Below the pieces are notes generated by a model. It was not told where the DNA came from, did no database searches, and was given only the letters and a program-made list of their open reading frames with translations. Shown in pieces: positions 42,753-51,729 of a stretch of 64,000 nt of DNA. Each line of letters begins with the position of its first letter. Positions within the stretch are counted from its first letter, which is position 1. The stretch comes from Pseudomonas bijieensis (GTDB lineage Bacteria > Pseudomonadota > Gammaproteobacteria > Pseudomonadales > Pseudomonadaceae): NCBI RefSeq assembly GCF_013347965.1, contig NZ_CP048810.1, positions 310,001 to 374,000 on the forward strand, written 5' to 3'. The translations under genes were made by a program, and so were the position numbers.

Positions 42753-43634
42753 TCATCTGAGTGGTAGAAAGAGCTCGGTAACGGCTTCGTTCTCAGCAAC
42801 GTCCGGAAAGAATGTCATGCGCTGGCAATAGAGCGGAAAATCTCCCGGTTCCTCACCACTGGCCGGCAGCCAGTCCTTGTACAGGTACAACGCAGCGGGT
42901 TCGAGATTGTCGGCTGCACCCTCGACCCGCAGGACTGCACAGCGACCGGCCGGAATGCAGCCGTCCTTGATCGTTTCCCCGTTCGGCACGATGGGCTGGT
43001 CCGTTCCCGCGCATAAATCCAGGCGATAGTCTTCCGGCAGTGTCGTGTGCGGGTCAGAGTGGAATACGTTGAACGTCGGGCTGGCCGGCGGAATCAGACC
43101 GACACTGCGCCGCCAGGCAATGAAACGCTGGATCGTCGTACCGATCGTCGAGGGATCGCCTCGGTGTTCCATGATGGCGATGGGCGTTGTGGGTACCCTG
43201 CGGATCTGCACGTCGCTGGGCTGATAGGGCGTGGGCATGAAACGGTTCCTCGCAGTGTGCAATGGTGTGAAAGTGGTGTTCCAACGCTGCCAGTCGGGAG
43301 ACTTGCGGAAACTCGACGGTTGTTGGCCCACGCGTTGTCGAAAGGCACGGGCGAAGGCGTCAGGCGCACCGTAACCGGCGCCCATGGCGATCTGCGTAAT
43401 CGTTTCATGTTCGCGAAACGCCAGTTTGTAGGAGGCGCGCTTCATGCGAGCGAGTTGCACATAACGATTCAACGGCACACTGAACGTCGCCATGAACTGC
43501 CGATGAAAATGGTATTTCGAAAAAGCCGCGACGCCGCTCAACGTATCCAGGTCCAGGCAGTCATCAAGATGCAGGTCAATATAATCGAGCACCCTCTGCA
43601 TCCGGGCCTGGTAGTGCTTTTGTGTGTCGGTCAT
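42753..43634 (-). CDS. AraC regulator with GyrI-like effector domain
   Basis: A 293-residue protein with the DNA-binding part first: AraC helix-turn-helices (LDTLSGVAAFSKYHFHRQFM and ITQIAMGAGYGAPDAFARAF, residues 26-100), then a GyrI-like/SOUL-fold domain (residues 135-290) of the Rob/BmrR drug-binding type. The start is ATG 43634, with GGGAGG 4 bases upstream, not the longer frame. Such proteins sense small hydrophobic or cationic compounds and switch on defence genes. Confidence 0.92.
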   Translation of the reverse strand: MTDTQKHYQARMQRVLDYIDLHLDDCLDLDTLSGVAAFSKYHFHRQFMATFSVPLNRYVQLARMKRASYKLAFREHETITQIAMGAGYGAPDAFARAFRQRVGQQPSSFRKSPDWQRWNTTFTPLHTARNRFMPTPYQPSDVQIRRVPTTPIAIMEHRGDPSTIGTTIQRFIAWRRSVGLIPPASPTFNVFHSDPHTTLPEDYRLDLCAGTDQPIVPNGETIKDGCIPAGRCAVLRVEGAADNLEPAALYLYKDWLPASGEEPGDFPLYCQRMTFFPDVAENEAVTELFLPLR

Positions 43635-43743
43635 GGTTCCTCCCGTCGAGGACACCAGCATGAGGCCGGCAAGCATAATGCGCTCGACTGATCTTGCTAT
43701 CTTGAGCGGATATTACGTCTTGGCCGACGAATCGATCAGCAGG

Positions 43744-44142
43744 CTAAGTCGACGCTGAATCATGGCAGCAGACACAAAGCTTGTTGCCGTCGAGATCTCG
43801 AAAGTAGGCGCCGTAGTAGTCGGGGTGGTAGTGGGGTCTCAATCCAGGTTCTCCCTCACAAGTCCCGCCCAGTGCCAGAGCTGTTGCATAGCTGTTCCTG
43901 ACGGCTTCCCGACTGGGCGCAAGCAGGGCCACCATCTGTCCGTTGCCGGGTTCGTTTGCCTTGCCGTCGAACGGTTTTCCAATCACGAAGATCGGGCGAG
44001 GTGAGCTCTCGGTAACCCAGCCAGCCCAGCCTTTGCTGGCATCGCGAAATTTCAACGTAAGGCCCAGCCCGGCCATGACCTTTGAATAGAACGCGAAGGC
44101 GCGATCAAAATCGGCGATACCTAGAAAAACATGAGAGATCAT
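43744..44142 (-). CDS. VOC-family (glyoxalase/bleomycin-resistance-like) protein
   Basis: A 132-residue single VOC protein: begins ISHVFLGIADFDRAFAFYSK, ends GAYFRDLDGNKLCVCCH, the standard motifs of two beta-alpha-beta-beta-beta units. Metal ligands His4 and Glu/Asp near the end are possible. Function may be lactoylglutathione lyase-like or antibiotic binding; cannot be decided. Next to the GyrI-like regulator gene on the same strand. Confidence 0.88.
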   Translation of the reverse strand: MISHVFLGIADFDRAFAFYSKVMAGLGLTLKFRDASKGWAGWVTESSPRPIFVIGKPFDGKANEPGNGQMVALLAPSREAVRNSYATALALGGTCEGEPGLRPHYHPDYYGAYFRDLDGNKLCVCCHDSAST

Positions 44143-44233
44143 GATTGTGACCGTTTTGCCTGTGAGCGCGAAGGGGATATGAAACTCCAGCGTACGCTGC
44201 CACAGGAATCATCGCGCTGCCAAGGCCCGGCTG

Positions 44234-45190
44234 TTACGACGTTCTCTCAGCCCTTTTGCGCCGGGTCTGCCGGGCTTCGGTATCGACGACCAGCCAGATG
44301 CCGATGGCGGATATCGCCATGCCCGACGCCATCTGCCATGAAAGCGGTTCGTTGAACATGGCCCAGGCCCAGAGCATCGTAACGGGCGGGCTGAGGTACA
44401 GGACGCTGGCAACTCGGGTGGCCGTCGCGCGGCGCAGGCACAGCCAATAGAGTCCATAGCCACCCATCGTCGATAGACCCGCGGTCCACACTACGCTCAG
44501 TGCAAAGCCTGTGCTGGGCAGCGGCGCCAGGCTGCCATGGGCGCCCTCGACCAGGGCGAAGGCAAGGCCTGACACGCAACATTGCAACCACAGGTTGGGC
44601 AGCAGGCCCAGTGATTGTTCGGCGGTCAGATCCTTCTGCCACAGGGTCGCGACGGCGAGCGAGAGCATGCCAAGCAGCGGCAGCCCATAGGCCCACAACG
44701 GCGCATTGCCCCGCGCCAGCGCGCCCTGGGTCACCAGCATGGCACCGAGCAGACCGATGAGCAGGCCGACCCAGACCTGCCAGGCCAGTCGCTGTCTGAG
44801 CACGCCCGCAGCCAGCAGCGCCAGGCCCAGAGGCAATAGGTCGGCGACCAGTGCGGCCAGGCCCGCCGGTACACCCAGGGCAATGCCTTGGGTGATACCG
44901 GCCAGGTAGCCCGCCATCGCCAGCAAGCCGATGCCGGCATTTTTCAACAGCACCACACCTGAGGTTCGGCGTAGCTCCCTGGCGACGAAGGGGAACAGGA
45001 CAAGCGTGACCACCACGCAACGCCAGAACACCACCAGCAGTGCTGGCGCGTAATCGATGGAAAAGCGCGCGCCGATGAAACCGGAGCTCCATGACAGAAG
45101 CAATGCGGCCTCGAGTAACGGCAATGGAATCAGCCAATACCAGGCGGGCCTGGGCAGGGACGTGCATGTCATCGATTTATTCGGGTTCAT
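44234..45190 (-). CDS. EamA/DMT-family exporter
   Basis: A 318-residue integral membrane protein with ten hydrophobic helices in two repeated EamA halves: SSGFIGARFSIDYAPALLVV then FWRCVVV in the first, TMGGYGLYWLCLRRATATRV in the second, with SPPVTMLWAWAMFNEPLSW. ATG 45190 is preferred to GTG 45196. Probably exports amino acids or metabolites. Divergent from a LysR gene (45265), its likely regulator. Confidence 0.92.
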   Translation of the reverse strand: MNPNKSMTCTSLPRPAWYWLIPLPLLEAALLLSWSSGFIGARFSIDYAPALLVVFWRCVVVTLVLFPFVARELRRTSGVVLLKNAGIGLLAMAGYLAGITQGIALGVPAGLAALVADLLPLGLALLAAGVLRQRLAWQVWVGLLIGLLGAMLVTQGALARGNAPLWAYGLPLLGMLSLAVATLWQKDLTAEQSLGLLPNLWLQCCVSGLAFALVEGAHGSLAPLPSTGFALSVVWTAGLSTMGGYGLYWLCLRRATATRVASVLYLSPPVTMLWAWAMFNEPLSWQMASGMAISAIGIWLVVDTEARQTRRKRAERTS

Positions 45191-45264
45191 GACCACAGGC
45201 TACGAAACCCGGCTAATCTAATAAATCAAAATGTAATGCATCAGTCATTCACGAAGATTGAATC

Positions 45265-46119
45265 ATGACGGCCATACTCGATATCGACTTGATACGGACT
45301 TTTCATGCGGTGGCGCGGATCGGGAAATTCAGTGCGGCGGCAGAACAACTGCACAAAAGCCCGGCGGCGGTCAGCGTGCATATCCAGCGCTTGGAAGCGG
45401 TCGCTGGCGGGCGGTTGCTCAATCGGGACAATCAGTCGGTATCCCTCACCGCGTTGGGCAAGCGTTTGCTCGTGGCGACCACGGAACTGCTGAGCACCCA
45501 TGACCGGGTGCTGGCCGACCTGCACGGAACCCGTTTGGCCGGACGCATCACTTTGGGGGTGCCGGATGAATACGCAGACCATGTCATCCGCGACATCCTC
45601 CCGACGTTCGCCGCCGCGTGGCCTAACGTGGTGCTGGAGCTCAAGACCGCGCCAAGCTACGCGCTACGTGACCTGGTGCAGCGCGGCAAGCTCCAGGCAG
45701 CGGTCGTCGCGCAGCCGAAGGGGCCGTTGAGCTCAGAGGCGCAAGTGCTGGTTTCCACCACGCCGGTCTGGGTCGGTCCGGTCCACACGACGGTGGCCTC
45801 GATGGAGCCGCTGCCGCTGGCCGTGCATGCGGCGCAATGCCCTTATCGGCAAGCGATGATGGAGGCCCTGAGGCAAAGCGGCCGCAGGATCCGAGTCGTC
45901 CTGGAAAGCCCCTCCACCCAGGCCGTCAAGGCGTGCGTGGAGGCCGGGCTGGCGATCAGCCTGATAGACCGTGCGCGGGTGACGGATGCCATGCGGATCC
46001 TCGAAGACCTGCCGGTTATCGCGGAGCATGAGGTGGTGTTCATGCGCTCCCTGGCGTCACACGAGGATGAAGCCGTGAGCCTGCTATCTCGTGCGATGCA
46101 ACAGTATTTTCGACTGTAG
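45265..46119 (+). CDS. LysR-family regulator divergent from EamA exporter
   Basis: A 284-residue regulator; HTH FSAAAEQLHKSPAAVSVHIQ, effector domain with GRITLGVPDEYADHVIRDIL and VEAGLAISLIDRARV. It shares a 74-base AT-rich promoter region with the exporter gene, the usual regulator-exporter layout (as in ArgP/LysE-type pairs). The inducer is presumably the exported compound. Confidence 0.92.
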   Translation: MTAILDIDLIRTFHAVARIGKFSAAAEQLHKSPAAVSVHIQRLEAVAGGRLLNRDNQSVSLTALGKRLLVATTELLSTHDRVLADLHGTRLAGRITLGVPDEYADHVIRDILPTFAAAWPNVVLELKTAPSYALRDLVQRGKLQAAVVAQPKGPLSSEAQVLVSTTPVWVGPVHTTVASMEPLPLAVHAAQCPYRQAMMEALRQSGRRIRVVLESPSTQAVKACVEAGLAISLIDRARVTDAMRILEDLPVIAEHEVVFMRSLASHEDEAVSLLSRAMQQYFRL

Positions 46120-46124
46120 ACCGG

Positions 46125-46153
46125 TGTGGGGGGCTGCACAGCAGCCCTCCACA
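46125..46153. terminator. Hairpin between convergent genes
   Basis: TGTGGGGGGCTGC (46125-46137) pairs with GCAGCCCTCCACA (46141-46153) with one mismatch and a 3-base loop, 6 bases after the LysR stop and 10 bases from the amidase end. Likely bidirectional terminator. Confidence 0.65.
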
Positions 46154-46162
46154 ATGAACGGA

Positions 46163-47914
46163 TCAAGCCGACAACGGCGGCGTCCGAGGCGGAACCAGGC
46201 GTTTGGAGCCCGTCGCTTCAAACGCCGAAGCCAGTTGCAACAGCCTCGAATCATCATAGGCACGGCCAGCAAACGTCAGCCCGACGGGCATGCCGATGTC
46301 CGCCATGACGCCCATCGGCACGGTGACCGTGGGCACGCCCAGGTGGCGGATGGCGAGGTTGCCGTTGGCGACCCAGATCCCGTTGCTCCAGGCGATATCG
46401 GCAGACGTCGGGTTGACGTCCGCATCCGCCGGCCCGACATCGGCCACGGTCGGGAAGATCACCGCGTCCAGGCCCAGCCGCTGCATCCACTCTTCCAGAT
46501 CGATTCGACGCGTCTCTTCAAGCCCGCGCAAGCCGTCGGGCAGGGTAGGGATCTGGTCCCAGGGCGTAATGCCCCGTTGGGCCATCTTCACGTATTTATC
46601 CATGCCGGCGGCCAGATCGTCTTCCCGGTTGGGCAGGGTGCCCGGGTCGTGGGGGAAGATTTTCGGGCCGTCGACGTCGGCCAGGCGATTCAACTTCGGA
46701 TCACCGTTGGCCCGCAGGAAGTCATCGAATGCCCAGGCCGACAGGTCCCACAATTCGTGGTGCAGGAACTCCTTGGACACCAGGCCGCGAGTGAATACCG
46801 TCGGTGCGCCGGGACGATCGCCCTCGCAGTTGGATACCAGGGGGAAATCCACCTCGACCACTTCGGCACCGCAGGCCTCAAGGGCCTTGCGCGCTTGCTC
46901 CCAGAGGTCGATCACCGAAGGCCGGGTGATGATCCGCTGTCCCGTCGGGCCGCCGATGCCGGGAGCAGGGGCCGTGCCCGCTTCAGGATCGGCGTTGATG
47001 TACATCCGAGGCACGCCGAACCGAACGCCTGACAGCGCGGCTGGGCTGCTGGCAAGGCTCGGATACGAGACAGGACGAACCGAGGCGACGCTCGGAATCG
47101 GCACCCAGGGTTGCAGGCGCCACAGGTCGCCACGGGTGTCCGGGTCATCGGCTACCACCACGTCCAGCACTTCGAGCAGGTCGGCCATGGTCCTGGCGAA
47201 GGGCACGACGACGTCCATCGTCGGCGTCAGCGGCCAGTTGCCACGCACCGAGATCACGCCGCGCGACGGCGTATACGCACACAAGCCATTGTTCGACGCC
47301 GGACCGCGTCCGCTCGACCAGGTTTCTTCAGCAAGGCCGAACGCCGCGAAACTGGCGGCGGTTGCCGTACCCGCACCATTGGAGGAACCCGAGGCAAAGG
47401 GCGCGGTGAGGTAGTTACCGTTGTATGGGCTCTCGGCACGGCCATAGACCCCGCGCTGCATGCCGCCGTTCGCCATGGGCGGCATGTTGGTCTTGCCCAG
47501 GCAGATGGCCCCGGCGGCGCGCAGCCGCTCGATGGTGAACGCATCGCGATAGGCAACCAGGTCCTTGAACGCCGGGCTGCCGGACGCCGCAGTGAGCCCC
47601 TTGACCAGGTAACTGTCCTTGGCCGTATAGGGAATGCCGTCAAGCGGACCCAGGGTCTGGCCGTTGGCCCGACGGGCATCGCTGGCCTGGGCCTCCTTCA
47701 ATGCGTCGGGGTTGCGAACTACCACCGCGTTGAGGGCCGTGGGCGTGTCGGGGCCGTCGTAGGCATCGATCCTGGCGAGGTAGGCCTGGACAAGCGCCAC
47801 CGCCGTCGTCTGGCCCGACTCCAGCGCAGCGCGCAATTGGGCAATGGAGGCTTCGGTGATTTCGATCATGTTGTTAGCGCCGCGGCAGAGGGATGGCGGG
47901 GTGTTCGGGTCCAT
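46163..47914 (-). CDS. Amidase-signature family hydrolase
   Basis: A 583-residue amidase-signature protein. Lys in YTAKDSY (about residue 100) and the Ser-rich loop FASGSSNGAGTATAASFAAF belong to the Ser-cisSer-Lys triad. The loop that carries the acyl-enzyme Ser in most members as GGSIR reads EETWSSGRGPA here, a variant. ATG 47914 has AGGAG 8 bases upstream. Size is above the usual 450-500 because of an insertion around residues 300-400. It hydrolyses an amide; the substrate is unknown. Confidence 0.9.
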   Translation of the reverse strand: MDPNTPPSLCRGANNMIEITEASIAQLRAALESGQTTAVALVQAYLARIDAYDGPDTPTALNAVVVRNPDALKEAQASDARRANGQTLGPLDGIPYTAKDSYLVKGLTAASGSPAFKDLVAYRDAFTIERLRAAGAICLGKTNMPPMANGGMQRGVYGRAESPYNGNYLTAPFASGSSNGAGTATAASFAAFGLAEETWSSGRGPASNNGLCAYTPSRGVISVRGNWPLTPTMDVVVPFARTMADLLEVLDVVVADDPDTRGDLWRLQPWVPIPSVASVRPVSYPSLASSPAALSGVRFGVPRMYINADPEAGTAPAPGIGGPTGQRIITRPSVIDLWEQARKALEACGAEVVEVDFPLVSNCEGDRPGAPTVFTRGLVSKEFLHHELWDLSAWAFDDFLRANGDPKLNRLADVDGPKIFPHDPGTLPNREDDLAAGMDKYVKMAQRGITPWDQIPTLPDGLRGLEETRRIDLEEWMQRLGLDAVIFPTVADVGPADADVNPTSADIAWSNGIWVANGNLAIRHLGVPTVTVPMGVMADIGMPVGLTFAGRAYDDSRLLQLASAFEATGSKRLVPPRTPPLSA

Positions 47915-48113
47915 TGAAGTTGCTCCTGACACTTCAGGTCATCTCAAAGTGGATATTTATCGGTCTTTGCCACTGTACTACGGAATAACAATAAGGGGCA
48001 GCTCAGATTTGGCAGGGCTGTTTCTTCAACGAGCGCAAATTTGTCACCTTCAGACTTCGTTAAGAAACGGCCCCGATACTTTCTCCCAATAGCCCGAGGG
48101 AGAACCTTGACCC
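47915..48113. promoter_or_regulatory. Divergent promoter region, amidase / haemolysin-family operon
   Basis: A 199-base non-coding stretch, AT-rich at 47950-48065, that must drive both the amidase gene and the seven-gene operon starting at 48114. GGGAGA stands 10 bases before the operon's ATG. The operon encodes its own OmpR-type regulator, so binding sites for it are expected here; I could not identify repeats with confidence. Confidence 0.45.
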
Positions 48114-48791
48114 ATGCCCGATTTCGACTGGAACATCCACTTGCCGCTGGCCTTTGGCGACGCCGGCCCACCAGTGCGCCACTTGCACCGGGCCCTGCCG
48201 GGACAACCTCGGCGAGCTGAGTTCGAAGCGTTCATCCAGCAGCGTTTTCGCCAGGTCCATGGCGCCGATATTCGTCACTTCATGCCGGAGCTGTTCGGCC
48301 TCGACGATGTCCACGGCACGCTCTGCGCAGCGGCTGGGGTGCGCCGGGCCGCACAGGGGCCGCTGTTCCTCGAACGTTACCTGGACAGTTCCATCGAGCC
48401 TTTGATCAGCGCCCCCGCCGAGCGTCCGGTGGACCGTGCCGGCATCGTCGAGGTGGGCAACCTGGCTGCCAGCGACACGGGAAGCGCCCGACTGAGCATC
48501 ATTGCGATCACTTATCTGTTGGCCATGGGCGGCCTGGAGTGGGTCGCGTTCACCGGCAACATCGGCCTGGTCAACAGCTTCCATCGCCTGGGGCTCAAGC
48601 CTGTAACCCTGTGCCCGGCCGACCCGCAGCGTCTCGGCGAGGATCGCCACCTCTGGGGCCGCTACTACGAGAGCCAGCCATGGGTTCATGTCGGGAATAT
48701 CCGCGCCGGTTTCATTCATCTGCGCAATACCGGCCTGTTCAATCGCCTGGGATTGCCGACGGACCTTGGAGAAACCAGCCATGTCGCCTGA
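48114..48791 (+). CDS. Thermostable-haemolysin-family protein (GNAT-like)
   Basis: A 225-residue protein of the thermostable haemolysin family (RFRQVHGADIRHFMPELFGL; RAGIVEVGNLAA; LEWVAFTGNIGLVNSFHRLG). The family was named from Vibrio haemolysins, but the fold resembles acyltransferases (GNAT/autoinducer synthase-like), so an acyl-transfer role is plausible. No signal peptide. First gene of a seven-gene operon; its last 11 bases overlap the AMP-ligase start. With a ligase, a diiron protein and an SDR behind it, it probably joins or transfers an acyl group in a small biosynthetic pathway (inference). Confidence 0.85.
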   Translation: MPDFDWNIHLPLAFGDAGPPVRHLHRALPGQPRRAEFEAFIQQRFRQVHGADIRHFMPELFGLDDVHGTLCAAAGVRRAAQGPLFLERYLDSSIEPLISAPAERPVDRAGIVEVGNLAASDTGSARLSIIAITYLLAMGGLEWVAFTGNIGLVNSFHRLGLKPVTLCPADPQRLGEDRHLWGRYYESQPWVHVGNIRAGFIHLRNTGLFNRLGLPTDLGETSHVA

Positions 48792-50262
48792 GATGGAACG
48801 ATTCAAGCGCACCCTGCGCGGTCACGCTGAACGCAGGGGCCATGTCGTGGCGCTGTGGGGCGACGGCTCGCAGCTCGACTACGCAACGCTTTATTCCGAA
48901 GTGGTGTACCGCCAGCAACGTCTGCGCGATGAACACATCAGCGTTGTCGCCCTGGCCCTGGACAACGGTATCGAACTGATGCTCTGGGACCTTGCCGCAC
49001 TGTTCGAAGGGCTGACCTGCGTCATCCTGCCCGGTTTTTTCAGCCAGGCTCAACGTCGGCACTGCCTGGAACAGAGTCAGGCCGAGCGGGTGATTGCCGA
49101 GCCTGCGTTCGAAGCGGAGCTGCAAGCCGCCGGATACCAGCACGGCGGTGAATTCTGGCGGCGGCACTTCGACGGGACAAGCCGCCTGCCGGCGGGCACC
49201 GCCAAGCTGACGTTCACCTCCGGTACCACCGGCACTCCGAAAGGCGTTTGCCTGAGCGCCGACAGCCTGTTGCGGGTAGCCCGTGAACTGGAGCAGGCCA
49301 GCCAACCGGTCGAGGCCCGGCATCACCTGGCATTGCTGCCCCTGGCGATTCTGCTGGAGAACCTTGGCTGCTACGCGGCGTTGTATGCCGGAGCCAGGCT
49401 GAGCCTGCCCAGCCAGAAGACCCTCGGCATCCAGGGTGCCAGCGGGGTCGACCCCACGCGCCTGCTGGGGTGCCTGGCCGAGCGTCGGGCGCACAGCCTG
49501 ATCCTGGTTCCGCAACTGCTGTTGATGCTGGTCACGGCCGCCGAACAGAAGATGTTCAACCCGCACATCGTGCGATTCGCCGCCGTTGGCGGGGCACGGG
49601 TGTCCCACGATCTGTTGCAACGGGCCCAGCGGGTTGGCCTTCCGGTGTTTGAAGGCTATGGGCTGTCGGAGTGCGCCTCGGTGGTCTGTCTCAATCGGCC
49701 CCAGGCTCATCGCGCTGGCAGTGTCGGCCAGCCTCTGCCCCATGTGGAGGTCCGCCTGGCCGATGACGGCGAAGTCATGATCAAGGGCACGACCCTGCTG
49801 GGTTACCTGGGTGAGCCCCTGCACACCAGCGAGTGGTGGCCCAGCGGTGACCTGGGTGAATTCGACGAAGACGGTTTTCTTTACCTGCGCGGTCGCAAGA
49901 AGCACCAGTTCGTGACCAGTTTCGGTCGCAACGTGAACCCCGAATGGGTTGAAGCCGAACTCACCCAGGGCGGTGACATCGCCCAGGCCTTCGTTTATGG
50001 CGAAGCCTTGCCCCATAACCATGCGCTGCTCTGGCCCGTCCGCGCCGATTGCACTGATCAAACCCTGGAACTGGCCGTGGCCAAGGCCAACGACACGTTG
50101 CCCGATTACGCCCGGGTCCATCGCTGGACACGCCTGGATCAACCCTTCAGCGCTGCCAACGGCATGCTCACCGCCAATGGCCGGCCACGCCGGGATGCCA
50201 TTGTCGAGCATTACCGGGCGCAGCTCACTTCATCTATCTTGTCCGAGGAGTCCCCGTCATGA
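48781..50262 (+). CDS. AMP-binding acyl-CoA/acyl-adenylate ligase
   Basis: A 493-residue ANL-family ligase. P-loop LTFTSGTTGTPKG (about residues 142-154), EGYGLSECA (A5 motif) and SGDLGEFDEDGFLYLRGRKK (A7/A8). The last domain is present, but the usual catalytic Lys context near the end reads NGMLTANGRPRR. ATG 48781 has GGAG 9 bases upstream and lies inside the previous gene; the longer frame from 48688 is rejected. It activates a carboxylic acid, probably fatty, for the partner enzymes. Confidence 0.92.
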   Translation: MSPEMERFKRTLRGHAERRGHVVALWGDGSQLDYATLYSEVVYRQQRLRDEHISVVALALDNGIELMLWDLAALFEGLTCVILPGFFSQAQRRHCLEQSQAERVIAEPAFEAELQAAGYQHGGEFWRRHFDGTSRLPAGTAKLTFTSGTTGTPKGVCLSADSLLRVARELEQASQPVEARHHLALLPLAILLENLGCYAALYAGARLSLPSQKTLGIQGASGVDPTRLLGCLAERRAHSLILVPQLLLMLVTAAEQKMFNPHIVRFAAVGGARVSHDLLQRAQRVGLPVFEGYGLSECASVVCLNRPQAHRAGSVGQPLPHVEVRLADDGEVMIKGTTLLGYLGEPLHTSEWWPSGDLGEFDEDGFLYLRGRKKHQFVTSFGRNVNPEWVEAELTQGGDIAQAFVYGEALPHNHALLWPVRADCTDQTLELAVAKANDTLPDYARVHRWTRLDQPFSAANGMLTANGRPRRDAIVEHYRAQLTSSILSEESPS

Positions 50263-50933
50263 GTTTTTTTGACACGTTGCAAGGAGTCACCCAGCAAGAG
50301 CGCCAGACCCTGTTCAATCTGCCGATCATCCGTGATGCCCTCGACGGCCAGGTCAGCCTGGCCAGTTACCGGGGATTCCTGATCCAGGCGTATTACCACG
50401 TGCGCCATACGGTGCCGTTGATGATGGCGTGCGGGGCGCGCCTGCCAGCGCACCTGGAGTGGCTGCGCAAGGCCGTGTGCGAATACATCGACGAAGAGTA
50501 CGGCCACGAGCAATGGGTGCTGGATGACATCGCCGTGTGCGGTGGCGATAAGGATGCGGTGCGCAACGGCCAGCCATCGTTGCCCATCGAGCTGATGGTC
50601 AGTTACCTCTATGACTTGATTGCCCGGGGCAACCCGGTGGGCCTGTTCGGCATGGTCAATGTGCTCGAGGGCACCAGTATCGCCCTGGCGACCCATGCCG
50701 CCGACAGTATCCGCCAGCGCCTGGAACTGCCGCCCACGGCGTTCAGCTACCTCAGCTCCCATGGTTCGCTGGACATCGAGCATATGCAGACCTATCGCGG
50801 TTTGATGAACCGATTGGACGATCCGGCGGACCAGGCTGCGGTGATCCACGCCTCCAAGGTGGTGTACCGGTTGTACACCGACATGTTCCGGGGTTTGCCT
50901 CGTGACGGGGAGCATGAACATGCGCCTGTGTGA
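50259..50933 (+). CDS. Haem-oxygenase-like diiron (HDO/TenA-fold) protein
   Basis: A 224-residue all-helical protein. Candidate metal ligands: Glu79/Glu80 and His83 in DEEYGHEQW, Glu137 in NVLEGTS, Asp172 and His175 in LDIEHMQTY; YYHVRHT (45-51) lines the pocket. This is the pattern of haem-oxygenase-like diiron oxygenases (relatives of UndA, which makes 1-undecene in pseudomonads, and of other oxidative decarboxylases/N-oxygenases) rather than of thiaminase TenA. ATGA overlap with the ligase gene. Likely oxidises the activated or transferred acyl compound. Confidence 0.88.
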   Translation: MSFFDTLQGVTQQERQTLFNLPIIRDALDGQVSLASYRGFLIQAYYHVRHTVPLMMACGARLPAHLEWLRKAVCEYIDEEYGHEQWVLDDIAVCGGDKDAVRNGQPSLPIELMVSYLYDLIARGNPVGLFGMVNVLEGTSIALATHAADSIRQRLELPPTAFSYLSSHGSLDIEHMQTYRGLMNRLDDPADQAAVIHASKVVYRLYTDMFRGLPRDGEHEHAPV

Positions 50934-51729
50934 TGCGCGTGTCGTGCTGACGGGTGCCAGCGGCGGAATCGGCCAGGCCATCGCCGCCGCCTTGTGCGCC
51001 AGTGGTGCGCGGGTGCTGGCCGTGGCCAGGCATCGTGAAGCCTTGCAGCCCTTGCTGGAGCGCTACCCGCAGCATTTGTTCTGGGTCGGTGCCGACCTGA
51101 CCTTCCTGGCCGACCGACGCAAGGTACTGGTCGCCGCCGAGGCCCAGGGTGGCATCAACCTGCTGATCAATGCCGCTGGCGTGAACCACTTCGCGATGCT
51201 CGAACAACTCGACGACAGTGAAATCAACGCCATGCTGGCGTTGAACATCAGCGCGCCGATCTGCCTGACCAAACTGTTCTTGCCGCTGCTCAAGCAGGCC
51301 GACAGCGCGATGGTGGTCAACGTCGGTTCGACCTATGGATCAATCGGCTACCCGGGCTATGCCAGCTACTGCGCGAGCAAGTTTGCCTTGCGCGGTTTTT
51401 CCGAAGCCTTGCGCCGGGAACTGGCCGACACCCGTGTCGGGGTGCTCTACGTGGCGCCCCGGGCCACCCGTACCGCGATGAACAGCCCGGCGGCCGACGC
51501 GCTCAACCAGGCGCTCAAGGCCAACGTCGACGACCCGCAAACCGTGGCGACCGCAGTGGTCCACGCCATCGTCGGTGACCGTCGCGAGCTCTACCTGGGT
51601 TGGCCCGAACGCTTTTTCGTCGGCCTCAACAGTCTGCTGCCCAACCTGGTGGACCGAGGCCTGCGCAAGCAGTTGCCGCTGGTCCGCCGCCTCAGTCACA
51701 AACCCGAAAACGAGCACCTCAAGCCATGA
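50920..51729 (+). CDS. Short-chain dehydrogenase/reductase
   Basis: A 269-residue SDR: TGASGGIG (residues 11-18) for NAD(P), NAAG (about 86-89), catalytic Ser in VNVGSTYGSIG and Tyr/Lys in YASYCASKF. A C-terminal extension (GWPERFFVGLNSLLPNLVDR) is amphipathic and could touch the membrane, as in many SDRs acting on lipids. I take ATG 50920, with GGGGAG 7 bases before; ATG 50914 is possible. It overlaps the diiron gene by 14 bases and the TPR gene by 4. Confidence 0.92.
   Translation: MRLCDARVVLTGASGGIGQAIAAALCASGARVLAVARHREALQPLLERYPQHLFWVGADLTFLADRRKVLVAAEAQGGINLLINAAGVNHFAMLEQLDDSEINAMLALNISAPICLTKLFLPLLKQADSAMVVNVGSTYGSIGYPGYASYCASKFALRGFSEALRRELADTRVGVLYVAPRATRTAMNSPAADALNQALKANVDDPQTVATAVVHAIVGDRRELYLGWPERFFVGLNSLLPNLVDRGLRKQLPLVRRLSHKPENEHLKP

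Noticed and set aside
48739..50211. 490-codon minus-strand frame over the AMP ligase
   Set aside because: Opposite a gene with clear ligase motifs; no independent evidence.
50259..50933. Thiaminase TenA
   Set aside because: The E-x-x-H and D-x-x-H metal pattern and the operon fit diiron oxygenase-like proteins; no thiamine genes nearby.
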